From: Chitinophagaceae bacterium BSSC1
Lineage (GTDB): Bacteria; Bacteroidota; Bacteroidia; Chitinophagales; Chitinophagaceae
Length of the DNA stretch: 64,000 nt
Assembly (NCBI GenBank): GCA_002256435.1
Contig: NKJC01000001.1
Coordinates: 992,001 to 1,056,000 of the forward strand
Reading direction: 5' to 3'
In this document: positions 44,089 to 53,009 of the stretch, piece by piece
How the letters are laid out: every line of letters begins with the position of its first letter
How positions within the stretch are numbered: position 1 is the stretch's first letter
Notes under the pieces: generated by a model
Database searches by the model: none
Seen by the model: the letters and a program-made list of their open reading frames with translations, nothing else
Told to the model about the DNA's origin: nothing
Translations under genes and position numbers: made by a program

Positions 44089-44901
44089 TTAGTATTTATT
44101 CATTTCAGCTTCTAGTATGGTAACCACTTTGGCATATTGCTCTTTCATCTGTTTCACCATGCCTTCTAGTTGATCAAGATGCTCCAATTTCTTGGCATAC
44201 ATTTCCATTTTGCCAACCAATAAGCGCAGGCTTTCTACATTGATCACAGAAAGAGAAGATTTGGCATAGTGGGCTGCTTTTGAAAATGCATCCCAATTTT
44301 CATTGGCAAATTCTCTATCAATTTGTTGAATGGTTTCTGGCATGGTCTCCAAAAACATATTGATAATGGTCTTCTTGTATTCGTTGTCACTTTCTGACAA
44401 TTCATTCAACATAGTCAGGTCTACCAAGGGCATATCATCTTCATCATCTGCCACAAAGCTTTGAACAGGTGCAGGTGTTGGCTCAGGTTCAGCAGGTGTG
44501 ATTACAGGAACAGTAATTTGTGCTATTAAAATATCGTCCAAGGTCTTATATAATGCGTCTAATCCAAATGGTTTGGGCAAGGCGCCATTCATACCTACTC
44601 GTTCAAACTTGTTGGTATCCTCCTTACTGCTCCATCCGGTCATAGCAATAATGGGAATATTGTTTTTCAAGGTCTTTCTAATGTATTCTGTTGCCTCAAA
44701 ACCATCCATCTCGGGCATATTAATGTCCATCAAGATCAGGTCAAAATCATTTTCCAATAAACATTCAATGGCTTCTGCTCCATTTCCGGCAATGGTGAAT
44801 TGAGCACCTGTTGCCTGCATGGAATGCATGATCAATTTCTGGTTTACAAAATCATCCTCCGCTATCAAGATCCGCTTACCCTTTAAAAAATCATTCTTCA
44901 T
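44089..44901 (-). CDS. Receiver-Hpt phosphorelay protein
   Basis: A 270-residue protein from ATG 44901 (MKNDFLKGKRILIAEDD); an upstream in-frame start at 44952 adds residues with no domain. The receiver is canonical: LIAEDDF, LILMDINMPEMDG (Asp near residue 62), MTG, ALPKPF. A Pro/Ala-rich linker of about 30 residues leads to a histidine phosphotransfer domain with the acceptor in KAAHYAKSSLS near residue 210. It has no DNA-binding or output domain, so phosphate passes between it and another partner. It is the first gene of the EPS-linked operon, 76 bases upstream of the degenerate receiver gene. Confidence 0.88.
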   Translation of the reverse strand: MKNDFLKGKRILIAEDDFVNQKLIMHSMQATGAQFTIAGNGAEAIECLLENDFDLILMDINMPEMDGFEATEYIRKTLKNNIPIIAMTGWSSKEDTNKFERVGMNGALPKPFGLDALYKTLDDILIAQITVPVITPAEPEPTPAPVQSFVADDEDDMPLVDLTMLNELSESDNEYKKTIINMFLETMPETIQQIDREFANENWDAFSKAAHYAKSSLSVINVESLRLLVGKMEMYAKKLEHLDQLEGMVKQMKEQYAKVVTILEAEMNKY

Positions 44902-45031
44902 TCCGCCGGTTTTTCTATTAGTTCGGTTGTAAATTAAAGAATTACAGCGCATTTATGGCTTTATAGGGTATTAAATTGCCAAATGAATACGATTTACCTA
45001 ATTTTTAACCAGTCCTTGCAGGCTTTTCTAT

Positions 45032-45040
45032 TATTTTTGC
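45032..45040 (+). promoter_or_regulatory. Bacteroidota -7 type promoter element
   Basis: TATTTTTGC fits TAnnTTTGY and stands 37 bases upstream of the PorT-like gene start. A TTG lies at 45016-45018, closer than the usual -33 position, so only the -7 element is supported. Confidence 0.5.
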
Positions 45041-45076
45041 GCACTTAGTGCGGAAACGCGTCATTAATTCAGATAC

Positions 45077-45817
45077 ATGAAACAGACTTTTTTATTGCTT
45101 TTGGGAATAACTGTTGCCTTTTTGTCTCAGGCTCAAAGCCTCAATCCAACCAAACCAAAGAAAGATTGGTCTAAAATTGACCTTTCAAGCAGACCTGCTG
45201 ACCATTTTATGATTCAGTATGGTATGGATGCTTGGTCAGGCCGCCCTGACAGTGTTAGAACCAGTGGTTTTAGCAGACATTTCAATTTCTATTTCATGTT
45301 GGATAAGCCTTTCAAAACCAACCCTCACTATAGTCTAGGACTAGGAGCTGGTATTGGAAGCAGCAATATGTTTTTCAATAACACTTATGTGAATTTGAAA
45401 GCAAATAGCGCCAAACTGCCTTTTACCAATGTAGATAGCGTAGACCATTTTAATAAATTCAAACTCACTACCCTTTATCTAGAAGCTCCTGTAGAATTAA
45501 GGTATTTCTCAGATCCAGAGCATCCAGGAAGTTCTTGGAAAGCAGCTTTGGGTGTAAAAGTGGGTACTTTATTAAAGTCTTATACCAAGGCTAAAAACTA
45601 TGTGAACAAGAATGGCCAAACCATTTATGGTAATACTTATGTACAAAAAGAAAGCAATAAGCGTTTCTTAAACGGTACTAGCCTAGCTGTTACTGGCCGT
45701 TTTGGATATGGCATTATTTCTCTTGATGCCGGATATTATATACTAGGTGTATTGAAAGATGGTACTGGTCCAGTGATGAACCGATATACATTTGGATTGA
45801 CTATCAGCGGTTTATAA
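45077..45817 (+). CDS. PorT-like outer membrane beta-barrel protein
   Basis: A 246-residue exported protein (signal peptide MKQTFLLLLGITVAFLSQAQ). Beta strands of barrel type run throughout: HFMIQYGMDAWSG, HFNFYFMLDKPF, YSLGLGAGIGSSN, TTLYLEAPVELRYFSD, ALGVKVGTLLKSY and a terminal RYTFGLTISGL. This matches the outer membrane barrel family that includes PorT, a component tied to type IX secretion, but the family is large and most members have no known role. It ends in its own terminator and is monocistronic. Confidence 0.75.
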   Translation: MKQTFLLLLGITVAFLSQAQSLNPTKPKKDWSKIDLSSRPADHFMIQYGMDAWSGRPDSVRTSGFSRHFNFYFMLDKPFKTNPHYSLGLGAGIGSSNMFFNNTYVNLKANSAKLPFTNVDSVDHFNKFKLTTLYLEAPVELRYFSDPEHPGSSWKAALGVKVGTLLKSYTKAKNYVNKNGQTIYGNTYVQKESNKRFLNGTSLAVTGRFGYGIISLDAGYYILGVLKDGTGPVMNRYTFGLTISGL

Positions 45818-45838
45818 TTCAATTTCTCAAATATTTGG

Positions 45839-45872
45839 AGCCTCCGTTAAAATATAACGGGGGCTTTCTTTT
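45839..45872 (+). terminator. Rho-independent terminator
   Basis: An 11-bp stem (AGCCTCCGTTA / TAACGGGGGCT, one G-T pair) with a 5-base loop is followed by T-rich sequence. It ends the PorT-like gene. Confidence 0.88.
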
Positions 45873-45888
45873 ATCCCCCCACTAGGGC

Positions 45889-45898
45889 TACCTTTGTC
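45889..45898 (+). promoter_or_regulatory. Promoter -7 element of hflX
   Basis: TACCTTTGTC fits TAnnTTTGY. The TTG start of hflX is only 16 bases further on, implying a very short leader. No convincing -33 element was found. Confidence 0.6.
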
Positions 45899-45913
45899 AA
45901 AATAGTTTTAGCG

Positions 45914-47101
45914 TTGATTGAGAAAAAACAAGGATTAAAAGTAGAGCAGAATGCCGTTCTGGTGGGCTTGATTCAAAAAGAGCATACCCAAGAACAGGTT
46001 ACTGAATATTTAGACGAGTTGCAATTCCTGGCAGAAACCGCCGGAGCCACTACCGTTAAGCGATTTACCCAACGTCTGCCCCACCCTGATAGTAGGACTT
46101 TTGTGGGCAAGGGTAAATTAGAAGAAATCAAGGATTACCTCAATGGCCGCAATATTACCCTGGTCATTTTTGACGATGAACTCACCGGTTCCCAGTTATT
46201 GAATATTGAAAAAGAACTCAAGGTTAAAACCATTGACCGGAGTGATTTGATCCTGGACATTTTTGCCAATCGTGCCCGCACGGCGCAATCCAAGGTACAG
46301 GTTGAGTTGGCTCAATACCAATATTTGCTACCGCGATTAAAGGGTATGTGGACCCACTTGGAACGTCAGGGAGGTGGAATTGGATCAAGAGGTCCGGGTG
46401 AAACCGAGATTGAAACAGATAGAAGGATTGTGAAGGATAAGATATCGCTCCTGCGTAAACGCTTGGGCGAGATAGATAAACAAGCATTTACTCAACGCAA
46501 AGAAAGAGGTGAGTTTATTCGCGTGGCCTTGGTGGGTTATACCAACGTAGGCAAGAGCACGCTCATGAACCTCTTGAGCAAGAGCGATGTGTTTGCCGAG
46601 AACAAACTCTTTGCCACCCTTGATACCACTACCCGCAAAATAGTGTTTGAAAACACCCCTTTTTTGCTGAGCGATACGGTAGGGTTTATTCGCAAACTGC
46701 CTCACCACTTGGTAGAGAGCTTTAAGAGCACCCTAGACGAAGTGCGCGAGGCCGATATTTTGCTGCACGTAGTTGACGTTTCTCACCCCCAATATGAAGA
46801 CCAGATTGGTGTGGTGAACAAGACTTTGCAGGAGTTAAAAGCCTTTGAAAAGCCCATTCTCACCATTTTCAATAAGATGGACCTCTATGCCGAACGAACA
46901 TTTGACGAGTGGCTAGAAGATGGCGTAAAAGAAGAAATTCTTCGTGATCTTAAAGACAAATGGGACCAAATTACCAATAACAATTGCGTCTTTGTTTCTG
47001 CGGTGGAGAAGAACAATATTGAAGCCCTACGCGGTCAGATCTTGGAGAAAGTACGTAATCAGTACCAAGTGCGTTATCCCTATAGAACCCAATTGTATTA
47101 A
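45914..47101 (+). CDS. hflX: GTPase HflX
   Basis: A 395-residue cytosolic GTPase. No ATG fits; TTG 45914 is used. The HflX N-terminal domain has TRTFVGKGKLEE-like DSRTFVGKGK and DELTGSQLLNIEKEL, then the family signature ERQGGGIGSRGPGETEIETDRR. G-domain motifs: G1 GYTNVGKSTL, G3 DTVGFIRKLP, G4 NKMD near 305, and G5-like SAVEKNN. HflX binds the 50S subunit and rescues or splits stalled ribosomes. The following Rieske gene starts 3 bases later, so the two are cotranscribed. Confidence 0.96.
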   Translation: MIEKKQGLKVEQNAVLVGLIQKEHTQEQVTEYLDELQFLAETAGATTVKRFTQRLPHPDSRTFVGKGKLEEIKDYLNGRNITLVIFDDELTGSQLLNIEKELKVKTIDRSDLILDIFANRARTAQSKVQVELAQYQYLLPRLKGMWTHLERQGGGIGSRGPGETEIETDRRIVKDKISLLRKRLGEIDKQAFTQRKERGEFIRVALVGYTNVGKSTLMNLLSKSDVFAENKLFATLDTTTRKIVFENTPFLLSDTVGFIRKLPHHLVESFKSTLDEVREADILLHVVDVSHPQYEDQIGVVNKTLQELKAFEKPILTIFNKMDLYAERTFDEWLEDGVKEEILRDLKDKWDQITNNNCVFVSAVEKNNIEALRGQILEKVRNQYQVRYPYRTQLY

Positions 47102-47104
47102 TGC

Positions 47105-47458
47105 ATGGCTGAGAAAAGCTATCAATGGCATTTATTGGCCTTGTCGGCAACTGCCATTTCATGGAAACCCAACAACTTGGCCCAGGTAGAAGTGGCGGGC
47201 AAGACCATTACTTTAAGCCTATTTGAGGGACAGGTCAGCGCCTGTGCCCATAAGTGCCCCCATTCCGGCGGCATCATGTCTGAGGGCTTCCTAGACGCTA
47301 CGGGCAAGATTGTCTGCCCCCTGCACCGGTTCAAGTTTGATACCCGCAATGGGCGAAACACCAGCGGCGAGGGTTATTACCTAAAAACCTACCCGGTAGA
47401 ACAGCGTGAAGAGGGTCTATTTATAGGAATTCCGGAATCCAGTCTATTTAATTGGTAA
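47105..47458 (+). CDS. Rieske [2Fe-2S] domain protein
   Basis: A 117-residue soluble ferredoxin-like protein. Both cluster motifs are present: CAHKCPHSG (CxH) near residue 47 and CPLHRFKFD (CxxH) near 70, spaced as in Rieske proteins. There is no signal peptide or partner oxygenase, so it is a stand-alone electron carrier of the NirD/BphF type. The start is ATG 47105, 3 bases after the hflX stop. Its link to hflX is probably positional only. Confidence 0.9.
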   Translation: MAEKSYQWHLLALSATAISWKPNNLAQVEVAGKTITLSLFEGQVSACAHKCPHSGGIMSEGFLDATGKIVCPLHRFKFDTRNGRNTSGEGYYLKTYPVEQREEGLFIGIPESSLFNW

Positions 47459-47475
47459 TTTTTTTGAGTGGAAAT

Positions 47476-47506
47476 TTTGTTGCTAACCATTTTTCCCTAT
47501 TTTTGC
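47476..47506 (+). promoter_or_regulatory. Promoter of the tRNA-Asn gene
   Basis: TTTG at 47476-47479, 18 bases, then TATTTTTGC at 47498-47506 is a full match to the Bacteroidota -33/-7 pattern. It lies about 33 bases upstream of the tRNA. Confidence 0.75.
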
Positions 47507-47538
47507 TGCCCATTAACGAGAAATCGTGAAGGGAACAC

Positions 47539-47612
47539 TCCTCAATAGCTCAGTTGGTTAGAGCATCTGACTGTTAATCAGAGGGTCTCAGGTTCAAGTC
47601 CTGATTGGGGAG
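47539..47612 (+). tRNA. tRNA-Asn (GTT)
   Basis: A 74-nt cloverleaf: acceptor TCCTCAA / TTGGGGA with G73, D-arm GCTC...GAGC, anticodon arm TCTGA CTGTTAA TCAGA (anticodon GTT, Asn), and T-arm with a normal TTCAAGT loop. CCA is not encoded. It contrasts with the CAT tRNA at 34813, whose T-loop departs from the rule. Confidence 0.97.
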
Positions 47613-47616
47613 CAAG

Positions 47617-47656
47617 AAGCACTTAGCAAGTAACATTGACTAAGTGCTTTTTTTTT
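47617..47656 (+). terminator. Terminator of tRNA-Asn
   Basis: A 9-bp stem (AAGCACTTA / TAAGTGCTT), 15-base loop, and a run of T. It begins 5 bases after the tRNA. Confidence 0.93.
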
Positions 47657-47735
47657 GAATTAACGCTAAGGTTGCTTTGATTATAAAAATTTAAATTAAA
47701 TAAAGTTCTAATTTAAATTACAGTTTTAAAAGCTA

Positions 47736-48977
47736 ATGGAAGACATTATAGTGATATTCCTTTTGGTTTCTTTTTTGCTTGCTTTTCTTGCAGCAGCAAT
47801 TTTAATTTGGGTAAACAAAGACCAGCAACATAGCAACCGGTTTTTGGGTATGCTATTAATTATTCTTGCTCTAACAAATTTGAATGATGTTTTCTTATAC
47901 AAAGCTTGGTTTTTGCAATTTCCCTACCTGCACAAATTTGTATTACCTATTACTTTATTAATTTTTCCACTTGCTTGGTTATATATTAGATCTGTATTAC
48001 TAGGAGAATTAAAGAGCAGAAGAAAGGATTGGTTAATCCTGATTCCAACCATTGCCTGTATCATTGATTTATTGCCCTATTATACCATGCCCATTGCAGA
48101 TAAGGTTGCTTATCTCAAAGAATTTTTTGCGCACCCTTATTTGCAAGCCCGCTTTAGTGAAGGAATACTATCACCCTATGTTTTTACATTTGTTAGGGTA
48201 ATCTGGTGTGCAGTGTTTATTACTTTAAATTTTAGGCTAATTAGGCAATTTAGACATGGTTTCTCAAAGACAAGATCTACTCAAAATAAAGCTTTGATTC
48301 AGTGGTTAGCGCTTTTTAACTGGTTACTAACCATATTACTTGCTTCTTCCTTCATCAATGCTATTTTATCTCCATTGTTTAAAACCAATATGTTTTTGGT
48401 AGACCTAATCTCTGGCATTACGGTGATTATTATTTGCCTAAAGTTATTTACTAAGCCTAGTTTATTATATGGGGTATATCAGCCAATTGCTAGTTATGAT
48501 ACCATCACTGAAGTACCACTATCAATACCAAGTCAAGAAGATCAAAAACAAGAAAAGCCATTGACAGCCGAAAAATTGGAAACTGGCTTTATAAATGAGA
48601 AGTCAGATCCTCAGATTGTCATTAGCCAAGCCGATAGTATTAGGTATAAAAAAATCATTGAAGCCTTTTTTGAAAAAGAAGCCCCTTTTTTACAGAAGGA
48701 TTATACACTTGAAAAACTAGTCATTGATACCAATTTACCTAGGCATGTCATTTCTGCATTTGTAAACAGGGAGTATGGTATGGGATTTAGGGAATTTTTA
48801 AATAGGTACCGGGTTAATTATTTCATTGATAATAGGAATAACCCTGATTGGAAAAATCTAACCTTAGAAGCCATTGCAGCAGAATGTGGCTATAGTACCC
48901 GTTCAACTTTTATTGCCAATTTTAAACAAATAACTGGATTAACCCCTTCAGAATACATCAAAAACGTTTCAAAATAG
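47736..48977 (+). CDS. Membrane-bound AraC-family transcriptional regulator
   Basis: A 413-residue protein. Residues 1-250 hold six to seven membrane helices (IVIFLLVSFLLAFLAAAILI at the start, LLTILLASSFINAIL later). A linker rich in Gln/Glu follows, then an AraC-type domain with KDYTLEKLVIDTNLPRHVISAFVNREYGMGF and the second helix-turn-helix LTLEAIAAECGYSTRSTFIANFKQITGLTP. Membrane AraC proteins of this build are common in Bacteroidota and probably sense envelope signals. The next operon, starting 190 bases on, is its likely target. Confidence 0.93.
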   Translation: MEDIIVIFLLVSFLLAFLAAAILIWVNKDQQHSNRFLGMLLIILALTNLNDVFLYKAWFLQFPYLHKFVLPITLLIFPLAWLYIRSVLLGELKSRRKDWLILIPTIACIIDLLPYYTMPIADKVAYLKEFFAHPYLQARFSEGILSPYVFTFVRVIWCAVFITLNFRLIRQFRHGFSKTRSTQNKALIQWLALFNWLLTILLASSFINAILSPLFKTNMFLVDLISGITVIIICLKLFTKPSLLYGVYQPIASYDTITEVPLSIPSQEDQKQEKPLTAEKLETGFINEKSDPQIVISQADSIRYKKIIEAFFEKEAPFLQKDYTLEKLVIDTNLPRHVISAFVNREYGMGFREFLNRYRVNYFIDNRNNPDWKNLTLEAIAAECGYSTRSTFIANFKQITGLTPSEYIKNVSK

Positions 48978-49017
48978 CTTGCTCTCAGTAGCTTAAAACC
49001 CAATATTAGCGGGGTTA

Positions 49018-49056
49018 TTACGTTTTAAAACAAATAATATTACGGTTTGCTACAAA
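49018..49056. promoter_or_regulatory. Direct repeat, candidate AraC-type operator
   Basis: Two 17-base units (49018-49034 and 49040-49056) start 22 bases apart, about two helical turns. They share 13 of 17 positions, beginning TTACG and ending ACAAA. AraC regulators typically bind direct repeats at this spacing. A nearby inverted repeat (GCTACAAAAAA...TTTTTTGTAGC, from about 49049) overlaps the second unit. Confidence 0.4.
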
Positions 49057-49169
49057 AAACGTAGTAAATATTTTTTTGTAGCGTTAATTAAATTAAATTT
49101 TATAACAGATAAATGCTAGCATTTTCAACATAGACTCAATCATCCCTATCCTTGACCTAAAAAAAAACC

Positions 49170-49937
49170 ATGAGATTTATTGCATTTATATTAGTGGCGA
49201 GCAGTTTATTTACTGCCAGCTTGTCTGCCCAAGACAGCCTTCAAACCAAAAAAAATATTGATCCTTCAAAGCCTACTAATCTTTATACGCAGGTTAATAC
49301 CAATTTGGAGTATCAGGCTGGAAAAAACCAAAACTTGTTTGGTATAAGGGCCAACGTTCAGTATGCTTTTAATCCTGACAATTTACTTTTAGTAGAATTA
49401 CCATTACTCAACAATGACCGTACCAGTAAATTTGGTTTAGGAGATACAAGGGTCCGTTATTTTAATGCCATCAAAAGAAATATTAGTAAATCCTTTATTG
49501 CCATTGCTCCCTTTGCTGATATCAGTTTACCTACCGGATCTTACCTGAATGGATTGGGTACCAGTAGTTGGTCCCTAGCAGGCGGAATTGTCTTTGGGTT
49601 TGTTGTTTCTAAAAAACTCTCTTTATTTCCAGGTATCAATTATGTCCATATTACAAAGCCTTCAACAGATTTAATTCCTTCTTCTAGTAAATTTAGCAGC
49701 AATGGGGTTGGGTTCCAGTTCAACGCCAGTTATGTCATTAACAAACAAACTTTTTTGTTTGTTAATCCTATCCCCTCATTCTTAAACAGTAATGGAAGTT
49801 GGAATAGTATCTGGGCAGCTGAATTTAACCTTAACAGAATTGTAGTACCCAATAAATTCAAAATGAATCTTAGTTGGAACCCCAACTTTACCTACCACAT
49901 AAATGTATTTAGATTGGGAGCTACCATTTTTTTATAA
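49170..49937 (+). CDS. Outer membrane transporter-like protein (phenol MetA pathway barrel type)
   Basis: A 255-residue exported barrel protein with a signal peptide ending SLSAQ. It carries NTNLEYQAGKNQNLFGIRANVQYAF, LLLVELPLLNN, FGLGDTRVRYF, IAPFADISLPTGSYL and SWSLAGGIVFGFVVSKKLSLF as marker strands, which fit the MetA-type outer membrane barrel family often seen beside degradation genes. It precedes a predicted amidohydrolase by 33 bases, so the two form an operon. Confidence 0.75.
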   Translation: MRFIAFILVASSLFTASLSAQDSLQTKKNIDPSKPTNLYTQVNTNLEYQAGKNQNLFGIRANVQYAFNPDNLLLVELPLLNNDRTSKFGLGDTRVRYFNAIKRNISKSFIAIAPFADISLPTGSYLNGLGTSSWSLAGGIVFGFVVSKKLSLFPGINYVHITKPSTDLIPSSSKFSSNGVGFQFNASYVINKQTFLFVNPIPSFLNSNGSWNSIWAAEFNLNRIVVPNKFKMNLSWNPNFTYHINVFRLGATIFL

Positions 49938-49970
49938 GAGATACTCAAACAATATTAAATAAATCAGCAC

Positions 49971-51689
49971 ATGAAACTCAAGAATTATTTATTAGCAGGC
50001 TTACTCCTATTAATTTTTGTAGGCTGCAATGAGCCTTCCAGCAAGAAGGCTGTTACTGAAAATGCAGACGTTATATATTATGGAGGAGATATTATTACTT
50101 TAGAAGGTGATAGTGCCATTTATCCTGAAGCCGTTTTAGTTAGTCAAGGAAAAATCAGTTTTGTTGGTAACAAAGAAGCGGCTATCAAACAAGCGAGTGA
50201 AGCCTATTCCATGGTTGATTTAAAAGGCAAAACATTGGTACCAGGTTTTATAGACGGTCACCAACATTTTTTTGCTTTAGGCGCCCAAGCCATTTACGCT
50301 AACCTATTGGCATCACCCGATGGAAATTGCAATTCAATTGATGATTTGGTTAACGAACTCAAAAGCTGGCATGAAAAAAATGGCACTACAAAATCTCAAG
50401 GTTGGATCATGGGTACCGGTTTTGATGATGCAGTGCTTAAAGAAAACCGTTTTTTGACAAAAGACGATTTAGATAAGGTTTCAAAAGACATACCAGTAAT
50501 GGCTACACATATATCTGGGCATTTTTGTAGTGTCAACTCTAAGGGCTTAGAAGTTCTTGGCATTACTGCAAATTCAAAGGATCCCTCAGGTGGTGTTATT
50601 AGACGTGTAAAAGGAAGTAAAGAACCCAACGGCGTTTTGGAAGAATTGGCAGCTATTCCGCATATGATGAAACTAATTGCACCTCCTCAAAAAGAAATGA
50701 GCGATATGTTTATGGATGCTGGTCAAAAACTTGCAGCTAGTTATGGCTATACCACTTGTAATGAAGGAAGGGCTACTGGTAATCATGAACTATTAGCAGA
50801 CTATGCAAACAGGGGTAAATTATACTTAGACGTAAACTCCTGGATTGATTATTCTGTACCAAAATATATGCGAAGTGAATGGAATAGTAAAGATTACAAA
50901 AACCACTATCGCATTGCGGGTTTAAAATTAACCCTTGATGGATCACCACAGGGTAGAACGGCTTGGCGAACAACCCCTTATTTAATTCCACCTGATGGCC
51001 AACAAAAAGGATACAAAGGTTATCCAGCCATACCAAATGACAAAGACATTCAAAATATTGTAGACAGTTCTTTTGCTAATAACTGGCAATTAAAGGCTCA
51101 CTGTAATGGCGATGCTGCTGCTGATCAACTGTTTAGAGCAATCAACAAAGCCTCTGCTAAATATGGCAATAATGACAGACGTACAATTTTGATTCATGGT
51201 CAATTGATTCGGATGGATCAGTTAGATAGTCTCAAAAAATATGATATGGTTGGTTCCTTTTTTCCCATGCATACCTTCTACTGGGGTGATTGGTACAAGC
51301 AAATTATTGGACCAGATCAGGCACAAAAAATCAGTCCTATAAAATCTGCTATGAATAAAGGGATCAGGGTCACTAGTCATACCGATGCCCCAGTTGCATT
51401 ACCCAATCTTATGATGATCATGTATACCACTGTCAATCGCGTTAGCAGAAGTGGAACTGTGATGGGACCAGATGAAAGGTTGACTCCTTATGAGGCATTA
51501 AAATCCATTACCCTTTGGGGCGCTGAGCAGTTTTTTGAAGAAAAGAAAAAAGGTAGTTTGGTAGCCGGAAAACTAGCGGATATGGTGGTGTTGGATAAAA
51601 ATCCATTAAAAGTAGATCCAATGACTTTAAAAGACATTATAGTGCTAGAAACTATCAAAGAGGGCAAGTCCATTTATAAGAAAAATTAA
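49971..51689 (+). CDS. Amidohydrolase family lipoprotein (YtcJ-like)
   Basis: A 572-residue lipoprotein (signal ending LIFVGCNE). It belongs to the amidohydrolase-3 group: beta-sandwich start, GFIDGHQHFF near residue 97 (HxH metal pair), a middle Glu/His region around AHCNGDAA near 375, LIHGQLI near 405, and SHTDAPVALP near 470 with the active-site Asp. YtcJ-like enzymes deacylate or deformylate amides of varied kinds. It follows the transporter-like barrel gene and probably sits at the envelope. The substrate is unknown. Confidence 0.88.
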   Translation: MKLKNYLLAGLLLLIFVGCNEPSSKKAVTENADVIYYGGDIITLEGDSAIYPEAVLVSQGKISFVGNKEAAIKQASEAYSMVDLKGKTLVPGFIDGHQHFFALGAQAIYANLLASPDGNCNSIDDLVNELKSWHEKNGTTKSQGWIMGTGFDDAVLKENRFLTKDDLDKVSKDIPVMATHISGHFCSVNSKGLEVLGITANSKDPSGGVIRRVKGSKEPNGVLEELAAIPHMMKLIAPPQKEMSDMFMDAGQKLAASYGYTTCNEGRATGNHELLADYANRGKLYLDVNSWIDYSVPKYMRSEWNSKDYKNHYRIAGLKLTLDGSPQGRTAWRTTPYLIPPDGQQKGYKGYPAIPNDKDIQNIVDSSFANNWQLKAHCNGDAAADQLFRAINKASAKYGNNDRRTILIHGQLIRMDQLDSLKKYDMVGSFFPMHTFYWGDWYKQIIGPDQAQKISPIKSAMNKGIRVTSHTDAPVALPNLMMIMYTTVNRVSRSGTVMGPDERLTPYEALKSITLWGAEQFFEEKKKGSLVAGKLADMVVLDKNPLKVDPMTLKDIIVLETIKEGKSIYKKN

Positions 51690-51757
51690 AGAAGGGGTTT
51701 TGAAAAACAATTTGATTTGGCCTAACAAAGAGAATCAAGCTTTAATAGATTGTTCAA

Positions 51758-53008
51758 TTATACCCTGAAAGCGCCATACATGGCTTCTTGCTCAGATCTG
51801 CTGATTCCAATATTTGTGGCTATTGTTTTCCAGTTCTTAACTGCTGCGGTTACATCTGCAATGATTGAATCCATCTGTGTATTATTTAACCGAAAATAAG
51901 AACCCACGGTTTTCGCTAGCCCAAAATCGAGTGAATTATCATCCATATCAATATTGAGCGCCAGACCACTTTTGTCCACAGAAGGATTAATGTCGTATGC
52001 AGGTGAGAGGTACCATCCTTTATTCACTACAATAAATCCATGATTACGATAGTGATCATCTGTATTGGAAATAGCAATATTGAAGATGATCCTGCGCCAG
52101 AGCTGTTCAAGGTCTAGGCTTATATTCGATCCAAAGTTTTGTATGGCTTCGGCTATCTCCAGATAACTCCCTGGTTGGTCTCGAATAGTGTCTTCGCTAT
52201 TGCCTGTTAGGGTCATTGCAGAAGCAAAATGAATTCTTTCACCTTCTGAACGGTCAAAGCGTTTGGTAAAAAAAGTATGGTATTTTCCAGCCACCTGTTC
52301 AATTCTTGACTCAGACATGAATATACCCGCCTCCTTTGCAAGCAGGTATGCAAGATACTCCCAAGAAGCCTTGTCCGTAGTATCTGCGGAAGAAGGGAAT
52401 TTGGCAATCCATGGATGATGCTTTTCATCCAGAATATTTGCCTTTGGTCTTGCACCTCCTAAGGATGAACCTGGCGCCATCAGCAGAGCAATCCATTTTT
52501 TAATCTCGTCATCATCCTTATCTGCTTCTATCATTTCAGCTGCATGCTGCAATTCACGGATACTTGACCAGTGTGGCGTGGGAAAAACTGTATAGTTATC
52601 TAGAAAAGCACCCTCCGTTGCTGTTTTGAAACGAAGTCCACCCATCCTGCTTTGGTCGAAGACACCAAGCAAAAAATCAATATCGTATAAGGTTCGTGGT
52701 GACCTGCCTTCTTCTCGTGCAATTTGAGCTTCTCGTCTTTTCATCAATGTACGCCCCCAGTTATCCGGCATACAATCCTGAAACACTCCAAAGTTTTCCT
52801 TTTTAGGGTTCGGGTATTGGGGGCCTGGGTAAAAAGCAATATCCGGATCTAGCACCAGTGGCGGGTTGGAACGTAGCCAGTCTTTATCGTATGCGAAACT
52901 GAACGCCTTTTTGCCCTTGGCCTGTTGGGCCGTAAGCACGCCAATGCTGGCAGGTTCCTGCATACCCTGCCAGTGTGCGTATACGTATATATCAGTATGG
53001 GATGCCAT
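51758..53008 (-). CDS. hipA: HipA-family toxin kinase
   Basis: A 416-residue serine/threonine kinase-like toxin. Visible sites are the P-loop-like GSSLGGARPK near residue 186, the family Lys/Asp motif FTKRFDR near 250, the catalytic Asp in NTDDHYRNHGF near 320, and LSPAYDINPS near 340, the DFG-like metal site. HipA phosphorylates a translation target such as a tRNA synthetase and causes growth arrest; the antitoxin blocks it. It starts 1 base after hipB, and the pair is autoregulated. Confidence 0.93.
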   Translation of the reverse strand: MASHTDIYVYAHWQGMQEPASIGVLTAQQAKGKKAFSFAYDKDWLRSNPPLVLDPDIAFYPGPQYPNPKKENFGVFQDCMPDNWGRTLMKRREAQIAREEGRSPRTLYDIDFLLGVFDQSRMGGLRFKTATEGAFLDNYTVFPTPHWSSIRELQHAAEMIEADKDDDEIKKWIALLMAPGSSLGGARPKANILDEKHHPWIAKFPSSADTTDKASWEYLAYLLAKEAGIFMSESRIEQVAGKYHTFFTKRFDRSEGERIHFASAMTLTGNSEDTIRDQPGSYLEIAEAIQNFGSNISLDLEQLWRRIIFNIAISNTDDHYRNHGFIVVNKGWYLSPAYDINPSVDKSGLALNIDMDDNSLDFGLAKTVGSYFRLNNTQMDSIIADVTAAVKNWKTIATNIGISRSEQEAMYGAFRV

Positions 53009-53009
53009 C

